DNA of 14,801 nt, from assembly GCA_028565635.1 (NCBI GenBank), contig JAOXYB010072722.1, positions 1-14,801 of the forward strand, in the 5' to 3' direction. The notes beneath the pieces were generated by a model, which was not told where the DNA came from, ran no database searches, and was given only the letters and a program-made list of their open reading frames with translations. A program made the translations under genes and the position numbers. The stretch is from Phoronis ovalis (Eukaryota; Phoronida; Phoronidae). Positions 6,439 through 14,801 of the stretch are shown here, piece after piece (within the stretch, counting starts at the first letter, position 1; each line of letters begins with the position of its first letter).

Positions 6439-9261
6439 TTTTCGGTGTGACCTAATTTAATTTTTTAATTTACGAATTAGAGAATTTTTACAGCAGTTGA
6501 CTTGTACAGGAAAGGTTTATCCTGCATGATGGATGGATGAGAGCAAATTGAAACCCTCATGAGAAAGGACCTTACTCAGGAATACTGCAATATAATGCAA
6601 GGCTTGTCACTCCTGGGCAATTAAAGATGGCAGTGAAAGTTGTACCAAAGGTAACTATCACTAAAAGCATGCATTTTGTCACATGAATAAAGAGAAATTG
6701 AGAAATATAGCATTGCTAATGGTAGCAGCAGACACGTTCACCTAAATTTGCCCCATAGTAACAAGCACAGTGCATATAAATTAACATCAGTAATCAGTAA
6801 TGCATAAATCATAACAATACATGACACACATCACAGTCATCATCCACATTAGCAAAATGCGTGTATATCTTTATGCAGAATAGAAAATTACCTATTAAAT
6901 ATGGTAATTGGTTTTATTAAATGATAAATGCCAGCAGACAAAAAACATGCACTCATTGTTAAAGTCATCACTGGAACATGCCACCTGGCCTTTCATTCTC
7001 TACTGACAAGACAGAGACCACTAGACAAGTATTTGGATATTACAGTCAGATGACTTAATAGTTTTAAAAATGGCAAACTACCTAATATTCCTGTATCAAG
7101 ACATAGGGCATCAACTATAGTCAGGTTGCATGCCTCTCCTATTATTCATGCATGACTCATATTTATTCTATTAATTAAATTCTACATAATTTTAATAAAG
7201 CCGTGTGACTGTGTCCATTTTTATTAGTAACCGAACACTAGCAACAAGTGCATTTGACAAAGCAGGAATAAAAAACTGTCAAATTTCTTGAAAATTTTCA
7301 AAAAGGTGCATTCCACATTCATATGCAAGATAATATATCTCCCTCAATTCTTCAATTTTTTTTCATATTTTCATAGTTGGATCAGTGCATTGAACTTAAT
7401 ATTAAATATATAATACATGTTATTGAAACATGCATTTACATAGTATGAATAGCATGTAGACACAGACTGGCACTGTGAAAATTAACATTAATTATTGCTA
7501 ATCATATCCTGTCAACCTTCGCAGAAGCCTTTCAACAACAGTATAAACACATGATGTGAACACAGACCAACTTACGTCTATGCGGAAATGTCTATCCTAA
7601 CACAATGTACACATAACAGGATTTTTTATGCAGATACCTTCCCCACGCAGTGTGTATGCTAAACAAAGGCTTACAAAAAAATATTACAACATCAAGAAAA
7701 TATAGCAGATACAGGATATGACGTCTCGAAGAGAACATCTTAATTTCAATAATCTGATTTTTTATTATGTAAACATTGTCTGTTCTCTAGGTCTCTGCGT
7801 CAGTTCATAAAATCAAAAGCTAGAGGGTTAATTTATTATGAAACAAATAATTTCTTAAAAGTGCTTATGACAAAGGTAAACTACACCATTAAAGAGGTTA
7901 TAGACTGGTGATGATGTAATAAAAATACCAAGGCAACATAAAATCACCTGAAAAAATTAGATCAATATATAATATCAGGATGGGCTTAAAAGTCAACTCT
8001 TGGCTTATATATGTAGGCTGATGTGCATGCATGTTAGCCATTAGAAACATTAATTTTATAAATTTATTAGTTTTAATAACATTGAAATATGCCGCTACTA
8101 TAGACTGGGGTCAGCCAAAGCTGTATTAGTCCTGAACATAACTGACATTTTATTTATATTTTTATGTGGTATATAAAATAGTAGGTCACAAATTTCTTCA
8201 AATTAATTGCTTTAAATTCCAAATAAAACCATAATTTTTAGATATTTTATGATTTATTAAATATTTAGTTCAGTTGTGTATCATTATAAAGAGTCAACTA
8301 TAGCATTAATGTAGGTTTATAGACCCTCAAATAATTTGAAAAGTAGGCCATGGCATAAAAGGTATAACAACAGATGTCATAATAGAAATTTAATCAGTCT
8401 TAAATTAATGAATTATGTGTAAATGATAGAAACAAGTACTGTCATGGCCTGTTTCACTATCAGTTGGGGTTATGAGCTACATTATAAAACACTTATCCTG
8501 GGAAGGAACTGTCATTCAAAGTGGTTATTATAGATATGCGAGCGCAACTACTTTCAATATGGTATATATATTTCAGTCGCGGGTGCGATTTCATTCAAGC
8601 AAATTTGCATTATGCTTGCATTCTGTATTGGTATAAATGATTGTGGTTCTGCATGGGCAAAATTTAAATCTGTTTAAGAATTTGAAATAAATTATGATAC
8701 CCTTAGTATATAGCAGCAATTTAGCAGGAAATACTTTTGGCACCAAATCAAGGTGTCACCATGGGAACTTCCTGTTTATGAAGCAGGGGAAACTGATCAA
8801 TATTATAGTTGGAAGCCATATACTTGGCGAGACAATCCGGTTTGGCTATAATGTGTTCTTTCATAATCAAAATGAAAAGGTATAAACATGTAAAAATATA
8901 AACTACTGGAAATTTTATACAAATTCCAAAAGACACAAGTCAAAAACTCCAGGCAATTACAAAGTTGAAACTGCAAATTGTGACTGTTAGGTAACAAACT
9001 CAAATCTATAGCAATTTCAATTCCTTGCTACAGTTGTGACCTCCGACCTGGTAGAAGATGGACTAACTTAATTAGTAGACTTAATAATTTTGAATTTTTT
9101 CTAACTTCCGACAGATCACAGGCAGTAAAAAATAAAAAAACAAATTAAGTATCTCTTTTGATTGGCTTATGAGCTAATAACATCTAAAAGTTCTGAATGA
9201 TTGAACTACAGTAATGCCTTATTGAGAGCTATAGGGGTGTTTTCAAGCATAGGGGCCTGTT
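6439..9261. other. Non-coding DNA without a recognised feature
   Basis: About 2.8 kb of AT-rich sequence, with no open frame of convincing length or content and no tRNA or rRNA signature. A donor-like site with full GTAAGT consensus occurs on the minus strand near 7575, but upstream of it the frame needed to join the A/B exon has a stop and no usable ATG. It could belong to a non-coding 5' exon at most. Confidence 0.5.
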
Positions 9262-9346
9262 AAGTGCGAGCGGAGAGCATTATCTTTTTGGTGACCCCTT
9301 TTTTTTGGTTGTATTTTTTTCTTGCCAAGTGCGAGCAACGAGCATT
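9262..9346. repeat. Pair of 20-bp direct repeats 65 bp apart
   Basis: The segments 9262-9281 (aagtgcgagcggagagcatt) and 9327-9346 (aagtgcgagcaacgagcatt) match at 17 of 20 positions. Between them is a T-rich stretch, and just after comes a run of G then C-rich bases (ggggggaaaccctaccccc). The local GC rise and the gcgagc motif suggest a remnant of a dispersed repeat, which cannot be named here. Confidence 0.5.
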
Positions 9347-10395
9347 GCCAATTTATAACTCCGACCATTGCACCCTTGGGGGGAAACCCTACCCCCTCCT
9401 TATTGTATATATTAAATCCATCCAAGGAGTTCAAACAATTAAGAGCCTCTCATGGCAATTTCATTAGTTGACAAACCCCATATTTCCTGTGTTAATAAAG
9501 ATGCAAACTGCATGTAGTAGTACAATTCAATTATACTATAAACGTGTATTTGACTTTAAAAAATCAAAATTTTATAAAAACAAATTATTAAGTAGATGTT
9601 TGATACTATATGATTTTATACAAGACATGTCTACAGGCAATATTCTAAACAAAATTTTGAAGATTTGTTATAATTTTTGTTTGCATATGTTGCATTAGTG
9701 GGAACAGACATACATGAGAAGAATGCATTTCGAAGCAGGTGGACAAGACAAGTCACGTTACACTCAATGACATCATGTCACATTTCTACCAATATCATCC
9801 TCAGAGTAAGAATTTTTTTGCCACTTCATTTAAGCTTTTAAACCTTGGTTATTGCAAGAGCAACCAGGACCATTATCACTGGAAGTCATTCATTTTACTA
9901 CCATACAAAGACTACGTGTAAATCCACACCTCATAATGTCACGCGGTATAATAAAGGACAGTACAAACTGTTAGTTTCGACATTAACCAAACTTAGAAAA
10001 ACAATTTTTTATAGTACACGTATCCCTACAATTCTAAGTTTTATACTCAAGGTTAAATATAAACAACAAATGTATATTTATATCTTCATGTATTTTGCAA
10101 GACATGTTTAAGTTTATGTGGGATATATACAGTTTAAGAGATCAAACTATGGATAATGATAACCAATCAAATTGAATAGGTGGCAAAAAACTAAATCGCT
10201 TTTTAATAATTGGACCATAAAATGGCATGAAACTCATCATCAATCAATGTTAAAACTTATTGGAGCGGAATTTGTATAAAAGGAAGATTTTTTGTTAATC
10301 TCGTGACAACAACAAGTTTTGATGAAAAAAAAGTGCAAATGAATAGAAAATATCTAATTTTGTACTTTAAAATTGGTTAAAGTTATATAATTTAA
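9347..10395. other. Non-coding DNA without a recognised feature
   Basis: AT-rich, with only short open frames of low-complexity composition. A TATAAAAGG string on the plus strand at 10275-10283 is not followed by a credible gene. Confidence 0.5.
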
Positions 10396-11035
10396 TTAAT
10401 CTTCACAATATACGGTTATAGTTACTTTTAAACTCCAAGACACGTACTTTACACTTGCCACATTTACTCTCAGTAACTGATTTAACATCATGACAAATAT
10501 ACAAAATGCAACAATATCCAGTTTTTCAAAAATGTGCCAAAATTTAATCTCAAAAGATGCTTCTCTTCTCCATTTATGCATCAAATAAAACTGAACTTTA
10601 TAAATAGCTGTGCATATTACCTTCTCTTCTGCACGATGACATATGATGGCATACTGCTTACAATAGACTCGATGTCTTCAAGAAGCAGCTAATTCATTTG
10701 GAGAATGCTATCCTACATGTTCATAACGCCAACTACGTTATCAACTGTCTTCACACCTATTCCGTTAATTACTTGATCTATTGTTCTTTAGGTAGCTAAA
10801 TCCTTAGTCTCAGCTGTTATTGGCTTGTTTCTTCCACAAACGATGCTATTAGCCAGAAAACATATGTTTTGTACTTCTCATTACATTTTGTTGACATATT
10901 TATATGAAAAATGACCTGAAATTTCCAAGGTCTAACTATTATGGTAATTAGAGAGTTACCACAAGGAAGTTACCTTCTTAACCTTGTCAACATTTTTCTT
11001 AGGCATTCCAGTTACATTAGCACATTCGCAAAATC
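10396..11035 (-). pseudogene. Possible decayed coding sequence, family unknown
   Basis: On the minus strand, one frame reads with a coding-like residue mix over about 250 bp, interrupted by three stops. It contains pieces such as RNKPITAETKDLAT and DQVINGIGVKTVDNVVGV. A second fragment nearby (around 10500-10400) includes ESKCGKCKVRVLEFKSNYN, with a CxxC pair like those in zinc fingers. A third upstream piece (around 11020-10945) reads MPKKNVDKVKK. These could be remains of a transposon protein or chance. No family is recognised, so the call is weak. Confidence 0.18.
10621..10652 (-). CDS. Tentative first coding exon of the 2DBD nuclear receptor
   Basis: An ATG at 10652-10650 (A at -3) opens MPSYVIVQKR and runs into a donor AGAAG|GTAATA after 10621. 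That leaves two bases, exactly the phase required by the A/B exon at 5714; the joined residue would be Arg before QKLSDSP. An in-frame stop lies upstream. The exon would give an intron of 4.9 kb. Short ATG-to-donor stretches with the right phase arise often by chance: another, MLTRLR ending near 10971, also fits. The frame may also belong to decayed sequence. This is a hypothesis only. Confidence 0.12.
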
Positions 11036-13213
11036 AGTGGTAAGAAAATGCACGCACAATTCTGAAAACACTGATAACAGTCCCACGTATACCTGGTATC
11101 TCCAGTTTATTTGTTACAAACGATGTATGCTACTTTAAAAGTACATGTCAACCCAGAACATTCCATCTCTATACAATCTATACGGATGGGTAAAGGTAGG
11201 AAAAAAAACAGTAGGCGAAAGGCAGGGTTGTTAACATAATAAGCATAGTTCATTTTTAATATAACACAATTCAAGATTTATATCAATTTAAATTATATTA
11301 TTCAAAAAGTATACATAAAAATGTATTTTATAAATATCTATGCACCCCTTTATATGAACTCACCGGTCATTCATACTATGGCCTATTATCATGTTTATAC
11401 CTGTCTAACTGTCTACTGATAATTCATATTTAAAGTTATAAATTTTATTTTACTTCTACTTGCCATATAAATAAATATTAAATAATGCATTGATACCAGA
11501 TATGCATGACTCTAATAATATATGCAGGTATACATTTTATTAAATAAATCCGTTTCATTTGATTAACAGTTCAGTTCAGGTGTACTTTAATGCAACCCAT
11601 TATTTAACCTCATAATGATCCAATTTCTTTACACAATCAATACTAATACAATTGCAGAAGTTATCACCAATCTGCTTAATTTAGAATATTCAAATCGAAT
11701 AGTTCAAGATTCATACACTATCTTTTCCCCTAATTTTCAATAATTCATATGTGATATATATTTTCTCACACAGAAGTTTCGATTTCTGAAATTCAAGCAC
11801 ACCTCTTATTAGGAATTAACAACTAGTCAATATATATTGCTTATTGTATACAAGGCCTACAACACCATAAGAGGAATAATATGCATAATTATCACCAATC
11901 ATACTATACCTACCTCATCCCCAGAAACTGTGTCAGGAGGGAATTGTTAATCCCTCTACACTTTCAGCCAACCTGACCATCGAACTTGCTCAGTAGAGTT
12001 CCGGCAATTATAAAGCCTAACACAAATTTTGGTATACTTTGGCTACCTTTTATGCCCTTGTGGTATATTTTAGCATTGATTTTTTAGGCCGGGTCAAGTC
12101 GTTTTTGGAAAGGTACATTTTGTGTCTAGTTTTCTTAGTAAATAGTGTACAATATCTAATAAAATAAATAATAATTAATTTAAACAATAAAAAATATTGA
12201 AATAAATTTTTTGCTTTAACACTACGAACTAGATTGGCAATATATTTACTTAATATCCGATTCCCGAGGTCACTTTCTTGTTTACCACCAGTACATCCGG
12301 TGTTCTGTGCATGTACTATACGCTATATTTCAGGGTATGTTTTGGAATTTTTGGGTCCAAATTTCTACATTTTTGGTATAGAGTCTATTTTACCTCTGGT
12401 GACAAACCCCTATCCTAAAATCTAACCAAAAAAACCCACATGAACTGTAACTACTATATACGGTACGTCTTGTTATTGCCAACGACAACTTGTTACAAAC
12501 TCTTCAGTAATTGTGTTTTCACAACATTTCCACATTTTCATCCAATTAGACTAGTTAGCATTCACAAGTGATATTTACACAAATTTAATACTCTCGCTGT
12601 TTTATTTAGACAGTTCACTATTTATTCAATAGGGGGTAGCACAAAGCTTACATGAAATAACTAAAATTAAACCCGAATTGAGAAACTTACCAAAGTAATC
12701 AAGACAAAAAGTTAAAATAAATATATGATACAGCGCAGGGGATTGTTTTACGATAGCATAACGCCCACTGTTACTGCTCTCTACCCTATTTATTTGGCTA
12801 TTCTTCAGAATGTATGTAATAGATTTGGAGGTGTAATGAACAACTGGCTATACTTTTATTTTCTAACTTTTTTCATAACATTTCCTGAAAATATTTGCCA
12901 CCGTAATCATTTCCAAGAAAATATGATAAACTATAATTTTCCAGTTATAGCATAATTAAGTACATAGAATATTATGATGTAAATTTCCGTGCAGGAAAAT
13001 ATTTCAAGAAAAATGAAGTCATATGTTCTGTCACTGAGTGATGATGTCTTGTGTCTCTCACAACCAGGAATAGGAAAGATAAAAATTGGCCATACAACAC
13101 TGCTTTAAGTACTTATTTGCATAATATAAAATGTTCTGTTTTGTTGTTTATGTTTTATGACTTTTATACATACATATATTGTAAATAATTATGTTCTTTA
13201 AATACGTTTGTAC
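11036..13213. other. Non-coding DNA without a recognised feature
   Basis: AT-rich, with no credible gene. A good minus-strand donor (TTTG|GTAAGT near 12688) could end a non-coding 5' exon, but nothing else supports it. The plus-strand open frame at 12234-12425 has no recognisable domain. Confidence 0.5.
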
Positions 13214-13233
13214 CATTCATTCATTCATTCATT
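13214..13233. repeat. CATT microsatellite
   Basis: Five exact copies of CATT in tandem. A simple sequence repeat with no inferred function. Confidence 0.9.
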
Positions 13234-13657
13234 ACAAACTCCAGACAATCCAGGATTTATTGTTTTTTACCGAACAACAACAATGTGACATCATTCTTTT
13301 AACATTTATTTACAAAAATAACTATCACAAGAAAAGCAAACAAGGGTACTAAAAAGTCTGCTTGTGCGAGAAATATCTTCCCGTGATGTGTTTGGTAAAG
13401 TAACATAGAAGTACAATTAGCGTATAAGTACTGTTCGAATGCTATTTCGTTTAAAACATTATACATTTTGTAATGAGGGCATTAGTTATGCAGCAAAGGC
13501 ATTACTGCATTATCTTGAGCCACCACAAAAATCTTTGTGAAAACTTAAGGTGTACATCATTATGATATCATGGCAAAGTGTTCTTGTTCTAAAACTTGAA
13601 TGTTCCTGCTGCAGTTCCAGTAATGGCTCTGCTGCATAACTGATGTCCTCATTATAC

Positions 13658-13703
13658 AATGCGACATCGCACACGACATACCACTATGTCACAGGGTCGC
13701 ATT
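13658..13703. repeat. Nested inverted repeat
   Basis: Outer arms aatgcgac (13658-13665) and gtcgcatt (13696-13703) enclose inner arms gacata (13675-13680) and tatgtc (13685-13690) around a ccac loop. It could fold into an interrupted hairpin in DNA or RNA. It is more GC-rich than its surroundings; no gene is associated. Confidence 0.6.
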
Positions 13704-14586
13704 TCATTGCAAATGATAGTAATATATGCAATACTATGCGCTATTTACATTTACATGACTAGCAAATAAAGAAACTAAAATTAAGTAAAATTATAAACAT
13801 ATACAAAAAATCCTATTAAAAACTTTACAAATGACAACATTACCTTGCAAGCCAACAAAATTAACTAAAAACTGTAAAATTCAGAATTATGGTCTATACA
13901 AGAGCAAACCCTTTTTGGAGTTTAGAGTGCTTGACAAACATAACTGAAATTTTAAAAAAATTGTTATATTTTAATACGAAATTTTTATTTATCACTATTA
14001 TTTTTTTTGGTAAAATGATAACATGAGGACAAATTGGTTTCATAGCATTTTAATTTTTACTTCAAATGTTATGCCCCATAACTTAAAAATAATTTTAAGA
14101 TGTCATAATTATACGTACAACCACGCTGATAAATGTTTATAAGTGATATATTCAGAGCTTACAAAAACATGAAGAATAATACACTCAACTGTTCTCCGAA
14201 GTAACATTAATGTCAGAACATTATCTCTGAAGGATGTACAACCTTGTAGGTTGGTGATAAAAAACCAAGAGCCCACTATTTAGCTGATTATTAACAGAAA
14301 TTTTCATATAACCACAAAATGGTACAGTTGGTGATAAAATTATATTCTGTGAGAACACCGGCTAGAAAATTTAGCCCAAGTTAAGAATTCCCAGTCACTA
14401 AAACAATTAAAAAATCATTCAACTTCCAAAAACTAGATAAATATTTCCCAGTAAGAATGTATCGCTGTTTGTGAAATGCTATGTCTCTCATGTTCACTCT
14501 GGAGCCTTCATTTTTAGGAATGTCTAATCCACTTGGTTTCAGGTATGGTTCTTTTATAGCCCCCAATTATCTATGGTCCAATAAGA
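13704..14586. other. Non-coding DNA without a recognised feature
   Basis: AT-rich sequence with A and T homopolymers and no coding or RNA gene signal. It borders the tandem array. Confidence 0.5.
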
Positions 14587-14801
14587 ATATCAAAATGCAT
14601 GTCTTGCTAGTTAATATTTCTTACACATGTGATAATGGGCTCATATCAAAATGCATGTCTTGCTAGTTAATATTTCTTACACATGTGATAATGGGCTCAT
14701 ATCAAAATGCATGTCTTGCTAGTTAATATTTCTTACACATGTGATAATGGGCTCATATCAAAATGCATGTCTTGCTAGTTAATATTTCTTACACATGTGA
14801 T
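14587..14801. repeat. 56-bp tandem repeat array, running off the right end
   Basis: A 56-bp unit recurs with a period of exactly 56 bp (the same base at 14591, 14647, 14703 and 14759), giving about 3.8 copies with no difference seen by eye. Each unit holds the palindromes atgcat and cacatgtg. The left edge is at about 14587 and the array continues past the window. Identity between copies implies recent expansion or homogenisation, or an assembly artefact at a contig end. Confidence 0.95.

Noticed and set aside
7576-7700. Minus-strand exon ending at a full-consensus GTAAGT donor near 7575
   Set aside because: The frame required to join the A/B exon has a stop just upstream of the donor, and there is no usable ATG after it. 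It could only be an untranslated exon, for which nothing else speaks.
8603-8610. Octamer ATTTGCAT, also near 117 and 13113 (ATGCAAAT type), as POU-factor sites
   Set aside because: Three matches in 14.8 kb of AT-rich DNA are close to chance expectation, and they do not cluster.
10275-10283. TATAAAAGG on the plus strand as a promoter
   Set aside because: No credible coding sequence or exon follows, and TATA-like strings are expected often in DNA this AT-rich.
10971-10990. Alternative start exon MLTRLR ending at a GTAACT donor
   Set aside because: It also has the required phase, but six codons and an average donor give no real support; kept only as a warning that such fits occur by chance.
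12234-12425. Plus-strand 63-residue open frame
   Set aside because: Hydrophobic low-information sequence, with no domain, splice context or neighbouring exon.
13436-13450. GTTCGAATGC as a tRNA T-loop
   Set aside because: No matching acceptor stem, D-arm or anticodon arm can be placed around it.

Overview
The window is AT-rich animal genomic DNA (roughly two-thirds A+T by eye). It carries seven exons of one spliced, protein-coding gene on the minus strand in the left 5.7 kb, followed by about 9 kb that looks almost entirely non-coding. All introns placed are GT-AG and short (141-583 bp). The gene is a nuclear receptor with two complete DNA-binding domains (DBDs) in tandem. That architecture (2DBD-NR) is known from flatworms, molluscs and some other invertebrates, so an invertebrate, most likely a lophotrochozoan such as a mollusc, is suggested. 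The species cannot be read from the sequence.

Gene layout, minus strand, 5' to 3'. The exon 5714-5060 encodes a Ser-rich A/B region and zinc finger 1 of DBD1. Exon 4476-4326 encodes finger 2 of DBD1. Exon 3884-3778 encodes a short linker and finger 1 of DBD2. Exon 3371-3230 encodes finger 2 of DBD2. Exon 2727-1157 encodes the C-terminal extension, a very long Ser/Pro-rich hinge and the start of the ligand-binding domain (LBD). Exon 723-615 encodes the LBD up to the end of helix 3. Exon 473-213 encodes LBD helices about 3 to 8. Reading phases agree at every junction and give about 998 visible residues. The N-terminal start exon is not securely located, and the last LBD exon or exons (helices 9-12 and AF-2) lie beyond position 1.

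Points of interest are the matching intron positions and phases in the two DBDs, which suggest duplication of a two-exon DBD module. Both P-boxes are unusual (CLPCKS in DBD1, CEGCKK in DBD2). DBD1 has a three-residue longer inter-finger segment. A roughly 465-residue hinge sits almost entirely in one exon.

The right 9 kb holds no confident gene. It contains weak signs of a decayed minus-strand coding sequence near 10.4-11.0 kb, two pairs of degenerate short repeats near 6.3 and 9.3 kb, a nested inverted repeat near 13.68 kb, a CATT microsatellite, and an exact 56-bp tandem array that runs off the right end. A very tentative first coding exon (10652-10621) is phase-compatible with the gene.
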